This document shows, piece after piece, positions 55,284 to 64,000 of a DNA stretch of 64,000 bases. The position numbers were made by a program, and so were the translations under genes. The notes under the pieces were generated by a model, which was not told the origin of the DNA, made no database searches, and worked only from the letters and a program-made list of their open reading frames with translations. This DNA is from Pohlia nutans (taxonomy: Eukaryota; Streptophyta; Bryopsida; Bryales; Mniaceae). Location of the stretch: positions 12,774,501 through 12,838,500 of the forward strand of contig CM040086.1 in the NCBI GenBank assembly GCA_022496805.1, written 5' to 3'. The first letter of the stretch is position 1; every line of letters starts with the position of its first letter.

Positions 55284-56756
55284 AACCTTGACGAAGAGGC
55301 CTTAGCGGACATGCCGTCCTGCAACCTTGCGGAGACTATGCACAACAAGTGGCTTCAAGCGTCAGGCAACAGAGGTAATGACCTCTACGTTGCCACTGTC
55401 GACGACTACATACGCGCGTTTATGCAGGTAGTGGCATACTACCAATTCCTAAAGGGAGACGTTGGAGGATCCGGTCCCTGCAAGAACGAGCTCAAACTAA
55501 GAAATGCACAACGGCGCGCCAGAAACACAGGCGACCCTAGAGTGCTCAAAGAGGCAATGCTGGACATGCCCGGAGCTGATGAGTTTTGCATCCGTGATCC
55601 TCACCTGGAAGGAGAGGAGGTATTCGGCTCAACCAAGCGCAAGCCGGACCTGCCGCTTGGAGACGACGGTGAGTCCCATCGGCCGGATACAGTGAACTAC
55701 TCTCGCCCCCGTAGATTGAAGCGAGCTGCTCTCGAGAGAGTAGCCTCTCTACCAGTCATAGCCGAGGAGGAAGAATCCGAAGCTCCAGAGGTCATCGCAT
55801 CTCCCGTGATTCCATCCTCACCACCTGTCCTCGAAGGTGGTATTCAGCATATTACCGCGGTCCAGGAATCCACTGTGAACGAGCGACTTTGGCACATTGC
55901 TCGGCTGTCCAAAACGAGTGCCAAGTCGTGTTGGGCAATGAGAGCAGTAACTAAGAAGAAGTGCGATGCCAAAATTGTCCGGAATTCGACTAACACCCCC
56001 GCTCCAACATACACCGGTGAATGGCTGAACGTGAGGTTGGGCAGGGAGATATCCAAACAATTCTTCTCTTACCCTGATGACATCGACAGGTGCGTGAAGG
56101 GCACTCCACGCAAGTGGGTGAGGCACTTTTCGTCCACGGAACCAAGGCCGCCAATTCCTGATGTGTGGCCCGTGAAGCTAGGAATGAACCTCAAGCTCAA
56201 GGAGATTCAAGCGCTCGAAGCTGCAGGGTTTCAGCTCCCACAAAAAATTCAAGTGTCTCCCAGGAGGCTATTTTCCAATGCACCGCTGCCTTCAGATATG
56301 TCCATTGTCCCAGTGCCATGTGATGCCGACCGATATCCTGGAAAGCGGAAGTCCAAGAAAGTTCGCCGTCAAGCCAACGTTCCCACCTCCAAGCAGTGTC
56401 TCAGCATCGATTCCTCCAAGATTTTGAAGGCCAGACTCTACGGCGTTACGATGGTACCGCACCCAAGCTATGGGTGCATCATTGCTCTGGACTCTGGAAC
56501 TCCACCTGCTGTAACACAATACCAGATTACAGTGAGCTCGGAACCTGCATGCACCTGTCTTGCATTCAAACAAACCATGGTCAAGTTCGGTAAGAAAGGT
56601 GGCTATTTCAGCTATTGCAAGCACATTTATTACGTCTTCATAAAGGTGTGCAAGCGTGACCCCAACGTCGACCTATTCATGCATGCCCCGACTTTCAGCT
56701 TCAACGAAATTAAGCTCCTGCTCGAGAGTGGGATTTTGACCCGATCTAACTCATAG
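55284..56756 (+). CDS. M2 exon 2: transposase C-terminal half with SWIM finger
   Basis: Starts NLDEEALADMPSC in frame with exon 1 and runs uninterrupted to TAG at 56756. It includes NLAETMHNKWLQAS, DPHLEGEEVFGSTKRK, a lysine-rich KRKSKKVRRQ stretch and a C-terminal SWIM zinc finger: C-x-C at about 56552-56560 (CTCLAF) and C-x-H at about 56613-56621 (YCKHIYYVF). It aligns with both halves of M1 exon 2, which shows what e4 has interrupted there. Confidence 0.8.
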   Translation, partial: NLDEEALADMPSCNLAETMHNKWLQASGNRGNDLYVATVDDYIRAFMQVVAYYQFLKGDVGGSGPCKNELKLRNAQRRARNTGDPRVLKEAMLDMPGADEFCIRDPHLEGEEVFGSTKRKPDLPLGDDGESHRPDTVNYSRPRRLKRAALERVASLPVIAEEEESEAPEVIASPVIPSSPPVLEGGIQHITAVQESTVNERLWHIARLSKTSAKSCWAMRAVTKKKCDAKIVRNSTNTPAPTYTGEWLNVRLGREISKQFFSYPDDIDRCVKGTPRKWVRHFSSTEPRPPIPDVWPVKLGMNLKLKEIQALEAAGFQLPQKIQVSPRRLFSNAPLPSDMSIVPVPCDADRYPGKRKSKKVRRQANVPTSKQCLSIDSSKILKARLYGVTMVPHPSYGCIIALDSGTPPAVTQYQITVSSEPACTCLAFKQTMVKFGKKGGYFSYCKHIYYVFIKVCKRDPNVDLFMHAPTFSFNEIKLLLESGILTRSNS

Positions 56757-57019
56757 GCATTTTATTTAGTATATGGACAAAGTCTACATTTGATTATCAA
56801 CAGTCATATTAAGTGGACCTTTTCTCCGGGTTTTAATGATAATCATTGATCTCAAAGTAATATATTAATCTTGAGTTCGCGCATTTTAAACGGGTGCCCT
56901 CTGCTTGTTTTAGCCTGCATGCGCGTCTCAATCTTTGCGCAAACCACTTTATAGAACTCATGTATGGACAGGCTTCCATGTTTTTCAACCGCGGATCCTT
57001 CAATGCCGTAGGTTAGTCA
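56757..57019. other. M2 3' flank
   Basis: AT-rich DNA after the M2 stop with no canonical AATAAA seen; no gene. Confidence 0.4.
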
Positions 57020-57960
57020 TTGCCCTGGTTCCTTGGTCGATTTGTTTGCCGTGGTTCCATGGTCTGTTTGGTTCGAAGTCCTGGGTTCCATGGATGCACA
57101 ACTAGGATGGACTGGTGCTCGTGGCCGAGGACGACCAGCAGCCCCCCAAACTCAAAAATATTCAAACGCTTGACTTACAGGAAAAAGAAAAACCCCGCGG
57201 TAAAAGCACTCGGTGGATTATAAACCTCCTTGGTAACTCCAAGGTTAGTGACAGCCCATGGATGCAGCCAGTAAGTTATGTCGTCCTCGTGGCCGAGGAC
57301 GTCCAAAAAAGCACCAAAGTCAATTTGATTCAAACACAGGATGAATAGAAACGACTCATCCATGGAACATCCAAGGTTTCCATGGGCCCATGGATGTAGC
57401 CAGAATGTCGTCCTCGTAGCCGAGGACGTCCCAAAAAGCACCAAAGTCAATTTGATTCAAACACAGGATGAACAGAATCGACTCATCCGTTGAGCATCCA
57501 AGGATCCCACGGTCCCACGGATGCAGCCAGAATGTCGTCCTCGTAGCCGAGGACGACCAGCAGCCCCCACACAGCCAAAATTATTCAAACACTTGACATA
57601 CAAAATAAACCTCCAGGATAAATCCGTGGATCGTGGGAGCCCATGGACAAAGCAAGCATGTCATCCTCGTGGCCGAGGAACACGAACAGCCCCACACACA
57701 GAAGTATTCGAACACTTGACTTACAATAATGGACCTTTGTGGTAAATTTAAGGGTCGTGACAGCCCTTGGATGCAGCGAGCGGGTCATCCTCGTGGCCGA
57801 GGACGACCAGCACCCCCCCCACTCACAAATATTTACACACCAGACTCACAACCTCTGTGGTAAATCCAAAAAACCTCTGGTAAATCCAAGGTTCGTGACA
57901 GCCCTTGTGTTTTGTTTGCCGTGGTTCCATGGACTGCTTGGTTCGAGAACCGAGAGGGTT
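57020..57960. repeat. degenerate ~127-130-bp array related to the one at 50.0 kb
   Basis: GATGCAGCCA-like markers near 57261, 57393, 57520, 57642 and 57771 are spaced about 122-132 bases. Units share the GTCCTCGTAGCCGAGGAC hairpin and, in part, the CATGGGCCCATGGATG and GTCAATTTGATTCAAA segments of the 50-kb array, with much more divergence. Confidence 0.75.
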
Positions 57961-58310
57961 GGATAGGGGTTGGTATTGAGACCACATTCCAGGGGTGCGG
58001 GTTCTAGAAACAGTTTGTTGTTTCCATGTCAATCCTCGGTGCCATGGTTGCCCTGGGGTTAATTGTTCCATGGCTTAAGTGGTTCGAGAACCGCGAGGGT
58101 CCGATTGTTGTCTGGAGTCCAGACCACTCTCGAGGGGTAAGGGTTTAGGAAACATGATGCTGTTTCAAGTCCATCCTCTGTGCCGTGGACGCATGGCTTA
58201 CATGGTCTGAGAACTCGGAGGGCCAGATAGTGGTCTCGGGGCCGAGACCACATTCTAGAGGTGAGGGTACTCACTGCTTGTTGGTGCCATAGCTTGGGTG
58301 CGCAAATTTT
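57961..58310. repeat. second degenerate repeat type
   Basis: Blocks with GAGACCACATTC.AGGGGTG.GGGTT, then GTTTC.A.GTC.ATCCTC.GTGCC, recur at about 57980, 58122 and 58247. A near-palindrome GGTCTCGGGGCCGAGACC is at about 58232. No gene is supported. Confidence 0.5.
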
Positions 58311-58432
58311 CAGACTACTGTCTAACTTCCCAAACTTTATTATAGTATGTTGTATTACATTCATGTTTGCAACAAACGCTACGTAGTATGATTGCCGTCC
58401 TGACCTTCCAATACTCTAAGGTCATCCACGTA

Positions 58433-59152
58433 TTAGAATTTCTCGCTATTTTCAATTGAGTCCCAAAACGGAGCCTTGTCTGCATCATCAAAGTGTTCCT
58501 GTAGTGCAATCGATAACTCCTCCGGAATCACCTCGTTCACATCGATGTTGCAAGGGTCAGGTAGGCCTAGCAACTCACATATGTAGTGTGACCACATCAG
58601 CCGCCACACCATCGGGTCCCTCGGAGAGTCGTCCCAAATATCACACGGAACCCCATATCTATCTAGAACATCTTTGTCTAATAGCATCACAGCCAGATCT
58701 ATCCAATGAGTTTTGCAATGTGGAAATTCCCACAGCCACAATTCCACTGCTCCCTCGACTGAGGCAATAGGGTACTGCATCTGGAACGTGAACCCATTCC
58801 TGGTGACTTCGGGATACACCGATTTGTCCCTACCACCCAATCCTTCCCATTCATTGTTTGACAAACAATCGTCAATTTGTCGAACTCCATGTGATGAGTT
58901 CAACAAGCCGTAAGCTCTGTACTGACCGGCAGAAAGCATCCAGTAGTATCCTTCCGGGTCGTCCCCCCTCGTCTGTAGCACACCAAATTCCACGGACCCG
59001 TTCCTACCACAGACTTCTAGCTCCACAATTATTGATGATGCTACTAAGCCAAAACGGACACCGAGATCTAGGGCCGAAACTCGAGCGTACTTATCCCAAC
59101 CCATCTCTACTACCATGGGAACCTCGTGACCTGTAACGTAGATGCGGGCCAT
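58433..59152 (-). CDS. small protein beta' (long form), shares its N-domain with the transposases
   Basis: ATG at 59152 is preferred because MARIYVTGHEVP aligns with the M1 start MANILAAGHNVP; an upstream in-frame ATG at 59230 would add 26 residues. Residues 1-85 (ending GYYWMLSAGQYRAYGL) match the N-terminal domain of M1. The rest (MQYPIASVEGAVELW, LLDKDVLDRYGVPCDIW, LLGLPDPCNID, acidic end) matches beta at 33954. There is no DDE or SWIM motif, so it is not a transposase. AATAAA on the minus strand (58336-58341) follows the stop by about 95 bases. The frame is intact. A shared interaction or DNA-binding role for the N-domain is inference. Confidence 0.65.
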   Translation of the reverse strand: MARIYVTGHEVPMVVEMGWDKYARVSALDLGVRFGLVASSIIVELEVCGRNGSVEFGVLQTRGDDPEGYYWMLSAGQYRAYGLLNSSHGVRQIDDCLSNNEWEGLGGRDKSVYPEVTRNGFTFQMQYPIASVEGAVELWLWEFPHCKTHWIDLAVMLLDKDVLDRYGVPCDIWDDSPRDPMVWRLMWSHYICELLGLPDPCNIDVNEVIPEELSIALQEHFDDADKAPFWDSIENSEKF

Positions 59153-59230
59153 GGAGACAGACGGAAATACGACAGCTGCAGCAGCTAATGAACCGTGATG
59201 GAGATCGCCAGCAAGTTTAGGGAGAGGCAT

Positions 59231-59737
59231 ACCATTTGGACGGCATATCTATATGCCTTTGCTATCTTTGATTTCTAAAATAGCATCATGATGCCATATG
59301 AACTTTGCCAACAGTAACTCTAGAATATAGCAAATTTTGCAGCGTTCACCCCTAAATACTATTGTAGCCGCAATCTTATACATTGTCACTCAGATTAGCA
59401 TTCTTAGTGCACCTTAAACTGAAATTCAAAAGGCTACCATAATTCCTAAACCCGGCGCTTTTGGCTGTATGCATCGAACCTTTGCCCATGTTGCAGTAAT
59501 GCGGCGCTTTCTATATAAAAATGTCGCCTTGCAATACTCTAAACCCAAATATATGATAGACCAGCCGACGACCTTTCTGTCAAACTAGAGCCTTTTTCAG
59601 GCCAAACATCTGGATGTCAGTTCCATAGTCTAAGCCCTTTAACAGATTAGAAAACATATACGTCGGTTTGGGAGACTGTCATACTGGTAGTCGTCCTGTT
59701 GGATGGGCGTGGTGTCTATGGTGGGTCTGCTGTTATC
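59231..59737. promoter_or_regulatory. divergent promoter region between beta' and gamma
   Basis: TATATAAA at 59512-59519 on the plus strand lies about 220 bases before the gamma ATG. A TATAGATA-like word near 59245 could serve beta' on the minus strand. No coding sequence was recognised. Confidence 0.45.
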
Positions 59738-60136
59738 ATGGAGAGCTTGTTAGACGAGGTCGTCGACATCACCAGTGTCTGCGATGACGCAATACCATTT
59801 CAGCCTGCTATTCAAGTGGAGATAGATGGGCAATACGAGCAGTGCTCTACCGTGGTTGACCGCGGGAAACAACGTGCGAAATTGATTGAGTGTGATGAAC
59901 CAGAGGTTGCATTTGATTCAGATCACAATGATGATGCACGCATCGTCAATCATGCATACTCCAAGGTTGGAAACATTCCTTCTGGTACATATTCCAAGGA
60001 TTTGCTGGGACACAAGTTTGATCCTGCTGTGATGAAACCGTTCAGTAGGGATTTTTCGCTTGGGAAAATGTCGACCGTTAGGCTGATAGACTCATACAAC
60101 CGGAATGCAAATGTGACACGTAGACCATACGGTTGA
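59738..60136 (+). CDS. gamma: unknown 132-residue protein
   Basis: ATG at 59738 (MESLLDEVVDITSV); the frame is open upstream to before 59699 without an ATG. The product has an acidic mid part (DSDHNDDARIVNH) and a basic C-terminus (NRNANVTRRPYG). A TATA box upstream and AATAAA at 60189-60194, about 53 bases after the stop, support a real gene. It lies head-to-head with beta'. VVDITSV followed by DD resembles a SUMO-interaction motif. No family recognised. Confidence 0.5.
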   Translation: MESLLDEVVDITSVCDDAIPFQPAIQVEIDGQYEQCSTVVDRGKQRAKLIECDEPEVAFDSDHNDDARIVNHAYSKVGNIPSGTYSKDLLGHKFDPAVMKPFSRDFSLGKMSTVRLIDSYNRNANVTRRPYG

Positions 60137-60260
60137 TCGCAAACTCAAACTTGCCTTGTGTGGTTGGACACCCTAAACCTCAACTTTTAATAAAGAGATG
60201 CACTTGAAAAGTTTGTTTCTCTGCACACATATGATGCATGGATGTCTTGTCAGTGTGGAC

Positions 60261-60802
60261 TGTTAAGGGGGTTTTCTAGGAACCGACCTTAAACGAATGA
60301 AGCTACTCCGCCCAAGACTATTCCACTCTAGACTAGTTTCTAGAGATTGAGAGAAGTAGTAAGAGATTTCTACTATGAAGAATGAACTGTCGGCTAAGGA
60401 AAAGCACCAGTATGTTAGTAAGTCGACTCCTGCATACCCACAGACTACTGCAACTATCCAAGATATAACCACAAGGAATGATTCAAGAGCAGGAAACAGC
60501 AGTAGTCTAACAGCAGTAGTCTAACATACTAGTGCGCACAATAAGAGTTTAAGACAAGAATGAAGTACAACTGAGGCTGCCAAAAAGATGTACAAATGGT
60601 ATAGCAACAACTCTCTCGAAGAGAGTGAAGGTACATATAGGAGACTAGTCTGACAGTGTGTCAGACTGGTCGACCGTAAAAGTCGGGTCGACCAGTCTGT
60701 ACCAGCCTGTACTGCCACGTGTCTCCTGCTGGGTCTATTCCTGCCGGGTATAGACTAGCCTACTCTTAGCCTAAGGGAATATCAACTAATATTCGGTTAA
60801 CA
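60261..60802 (-). repeat. e5 3' LTR
   Basis: 542 bases, TGTTA...TAACA on the minus strand, with the polypurine tract on its right. The flanking TGGAC (60256-60260) is the candidate target duplication; the partner is outside the window. Confidence 0.92.
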
Positions 60803-60933
60803 TTACCCTCCCTCTGAGCTAAGTACACTCCTGTGGACTTTAGACTACCCCGGTCGGTGACTAGGAAAATTTGTTCACGAGGAATGACAAAATTACCCGC
60901 GGTCAAGTAATCGACCCAGCTAAGGTCGAGTCA

Positions 60934-63920
60934 TCAGTCGTGGACGTCGCTAGAGTCCTGGGTCATGCCTGGCGAGCGAATATCGGAAGGCATTCCTGAG
61001 AAGTCGAACTCCAGAGAGTGTGGTGAAGAGATGACCGGTAAGTCGACTGAGGTGTTGTCGACCGATGGTGTCGGTGCTGTCATCATCTGGTCGGGTGCTA
61101 GGGTCTGCTGATCTTGCTGTTGCTGTGGAGGAGGAGGGTATGGAGTGGCTGGCTGCTGTTGCACCGTGTCTTGAGTGTTGACTGGCGGTGGCTGCGGGTC
61201 TTGTTGCTGCTGATCGCGGTCTTCGTCTTCATTGGTCGACTCGCTGTCGTCTTCGTCTTCGTCCTCACTTAACTTGACATCGGTAGTCAAGACCTCGTCT
61301 TCGTCAGTCGACTGGCTCTCCCAGAGCGAATGGTCGGGTTCGAGGTGGCTCGTATCCTCCTCTTCGTCTTCGTCGACTGCTGGAATCTCCAAGTCTGGGT
61401 GGTCGAGCTGAAGTTGGTCGAGTTGCCTGCGGTACATGTTGAGTTGGTTGCGGTCGGTGCTGAGGGTGTGCTTGAGAACCTTGATACAATTTCTTGCCTT
61501 GAGTCGGAGTCGGTACTTGCACGCTCGAAGCTCGTGTAACTGCAGCTCTCGACTTGCGAACTGGCGGGACTTCTCCTCGTTGTCCTGGAGTAGTAGGTCG
61601 AGTCGGTTATTGGAGTCGACTATCTCCCTCCGAGCTTGCTGAAGACTGAGCTGGGTTGTTGCTACCTCGGTTCGTGCCGCCTCAAGCTCGTTTTGTGCTA
61701 CCACGAGCTCGCTCTGGTGTTTCTGTTCCTGCTGTCGACTGCTGTGGAGGTCGGCTTCTAGCTGGGTCAATCTGTTGTCGGTCTGATTCTTCGCCTCTGT
61801 GACGGTGGTGAGAGTAGTACGGACTCTTGCCAGTTCGATGGTGAGGTTGTCGACCTGTTGCTTGTATGTTGTGGAGTCCTTGGTCAGTCGACTGCTTTCC
61901 AATCGGTGGCGGTCGAGCTCGGCTTGAAGTGTGGTTTTCGCTTGAACCGCCTCGAACAAGAGGAGGTTCACTCGGGAGCCGACATCCTCGAGTCAACCTA
62001 CTGCTCCTTGGACGTCCTCCAAGCGCTGGCGCCAGTGCATTGCTAGTGTCGTAGCTCGTGATGTTGGTGAGTCGGGTGCGGGTCGATTGACCCCAGGTGA
62101 TGGCGGCGGTCGAGTCGTGGGGGAGACGGGTGGTGGCTGGCGAAATTCGCCGGTTAGTGCCGCTCCATATGCTGCTTCGAGGTTGAGCGGCGCGAAGTCG
62201 GATAGAGAAGGCGGAGGTGTGTCGTGGATGGGAGTCACTTTTGGCGTTGGTGGTAGAGTCGACTGGGCCTCACTGTCGGATGAAGTCAGGTCGACCTGTC
62301 GAGGTACAAACTGACTCAAGGGTGTGAGTTTACCTCGTTTGGCACGTTTCTCTAGTCGCTCCTGGTCCCGCTTGCGTGCGAGTGAGGAGCGCGTCTCTCT
62401 TCGTTCTGTGTTCGGTTGGCTCCCGGTAGTGGCTGTCGGTGCTACTGGGTCGGGTGTAGTTTGTCAACTAGGGGGTCGAGCAGTCGATGTTTGGCCCTGG
62501 TCAACAGGTCGGGGCGGCCGAACATTGTCCTTCGAGGTGCGGTCGGATCCCAGCCCGCCTTGGAACACGATGTAGTCGGGTCCTCGGGAGTTGTTTTCCG
62601 AGTTCTCCGAGTGTCGACGTCGGTCTTTGGTGTTCTGCTGGGCGACTGTTTGGTGTGCATATTCCTCATCAGTGCTAGGAAAATAAGACTCGAGAAGGAA
62701 GTCTAATACCTCGGCTGAAGGGCAGATCATGGTCTTCGTGGTCTGCATCGCCTTGATGTTGATGGCGATCGAGTTGAACATCCATGTCGCCCAGTCCCAT
62801 TGCATGTCGCGGTCGATGAGGGCCTCGACTGTGCATACTACGTCGAGCATTTCCTTGCTGATGTAGGTCGTCTTGCGTTTGAACCCGAGGCCTTGAATGA
62901 ATGCCGTCAGTCGCCTGTGGTGTTCGGGTTTGCAGTGGCAGATGCTGTAGCCCTCGGCAGTCCTGCCGGCTGCAGAATATTCTTCTAACCGACCCGGTGG
63001 GAACTCCTCAGGGTCGATTGGCTGGATAGTAATGCCAAATGGCAGTTTGAGAACCTCGTGAATCACAGTCGGGTCGACTGTGACTGTATGCGTGCGGACT
63101 CGCGCGGTGATCGATTTGTTGGGGAGGTCGACTACCGCAGCGTTGACGAACTCCTCGATCAGCTCCATGCGTGGCGCGCGTTGAGGGTTGTCCCAGTCGA
63201 GTGCTACAAAGTCTGCAACGCCGATTGCCTTGATGAAGTCGGCCTCGGTCTGTGTTCAGCTGCGTACTCGCGCCATTCTCGCATCGGCCGCATCGACTGG
63301 AAGGCGAGGGTTTTGTAGAGCCCCTCCCTAGTGCGGATCGGAATTTCGTAACTCAGTGGTGCGGAGGACCAAAGGCGTCGGGCGCTGCGATCAGTCGACT
63401 TGCCTTTCGCCATCGATCGATCGGCTGTAAATCTGCGCACAAGGAGACAAGAGAAAGGTCGGCGTAGTCCCGAAGTCGGCTCGCACACAGTCGGCTGTAG
63501 TGGCGATGGGCGCGCTCGTTTCCTACTCAATCTACTCTCGATGATCTCACGCACAGTCGGGCTACGGGATCGCTTCACTACTCGTCGCCGTTCTACTCGT
63601 GACAGTCTAAATCGCTTGCTAAGAATGCATAAGGCGAGGGCTGCGGAGTGGCGGTCGGCCGGAGGAGAAGGGCAGGAGGGAGGAGAGTGAGAAATGGGAG
63701 ATAGAAGGCGCGCGGCCCGTGGGTCGGGTGGAGAGGAAGCTAATGGCGAGGAGGCAAGAGGAGGAAGAAGAGGTGCGGCCATGGTGCTAAATACCTGCCC
63801 TATGGGCCTTGCATTCAAAACTGAGAAGATAGGTGATGGCGGCGGCCATAAATATGGCGGCTCTTCTAGGGTTTGACCGGTCGGGTTGACCAGTCGGGTC
63901 GACCAGTCGAGTCGACCCAC
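60934..63920 (-). pseudogene. e5 ORF3 and integrase-ORF3 linker, broken
   Basis: From the window edge the linker reads in frame into ORF3 as in e4. A one-base deletion near 63252 shifts the frame. Stops follow at 62464-62466 (CGA to TGA, the same change as e3 at 26348) and 61993-61995 (CGA to TGA). The coiled coil, basic patch and acidic tail are otherwise intact to the end at 60934. Confidence 0.82.
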
Positions 63921-64000
63921 GGTGACTAGGTCGGGTCGGATCCGTTGCTGTCGGTTGGGCTCATCTTCGTTCTGTTCTAGAGTCGACCTAATCTCTGATT

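Larger units (their letters stand above)
60261..64000 (-). mobile_element. e5: 3' part of a family A Ty3 retrotransposon
   Basis: 3' LTR at 60261-60802, polypurine tract, and ORF3 up to the end of pol at the window edge. The 5' part lies beyond 64000. It has inserted about 125 bases after the gamma stop. Its ORF3 is closest to e3, sharing the same premature stop and several base changes not seen in e4. Confidence 0.9.

Overview
This is a eukaryotic, transposon-dominated window. GT-AG introns, AATAAA-type 3' ends, Ty3-type LTR retrotransposons with an extra C-terminal ORF and SWIM-type transposase genes all fit a green-lineage (streptophyte) nuclear genome. I cannot name the species; a non-flowering lineage is my guess. 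No rRNA, tRNA, CRISPR array or bacterial gene was recognised.

Layout. 1-28550 is a chain of three Ty3 elements that share LTRs on the + strand: e1 (3' part only, a diverged family B), e2 and e3 (family A). e2 carries two nested insertions, C1 (6063-8798) and a solo LTR D (10770-11302). e3 carries C2 (18056-21963). C1 and C2 start TG, end CA, are flanked by 5-bp duplications, have no long terminal repeats, and encode a protein in antisense to the host element. 28551-32040 is degenerate tandem-repeat DNA. 32909-49475 is a cluster of non-LTR genes: a small basic/acidic ORF (-), a small orphan protein 'beta' (+) and a MULE-like SWIM transposase gene, M1 (+). M1 is split by a complete 10.9-kb family A element, e4 (- strand, 38068-48948, TSD GATTG). 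49599-51260 holds a poly(A) run, a palindrome, a 127-bp tandem array full of palindromes, and an acidic exon. 51968-56756 holds a basic ORF (-) and the second transposase, M2 (+). 57020-58300 is a second, degenerate repeat array. 58433-60136 has a longer beta paralogue (-) and an unknown gene 'gamma' (+). 60261-64000 is the 3' part of another family A element, e5 (-).

How the parts relate. Family A/B elements run LTR-PBS-gag-protease-RT-RNase H-integrase-ORF3-PPT-LTR. In e1 and e4 ORF3 is in frame with integrase, so one polyprotein frame of about 3,070 codons covers everything. ORF3 and the antisense C protein share a layout (globular region, coiled coil, acidic low-complexity segments). Every family A copy here is broken, often by CGA to TGA changes. 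M1, M2 and the beta proteins share an N-terminal domain, so the transposase and beta probably belong to one multi-gene DNA transposon family or a gene cluster derived from it. The strongest unexplained pattern is that each element family is saturated, in coding and non-coding DNA, with its own short CpG-containing word (A: TCGAC; B: TACCG/CGGTA; C: TCCGG/CCGGA). All functional readings rest on motif recognition by eye; no database search was run.
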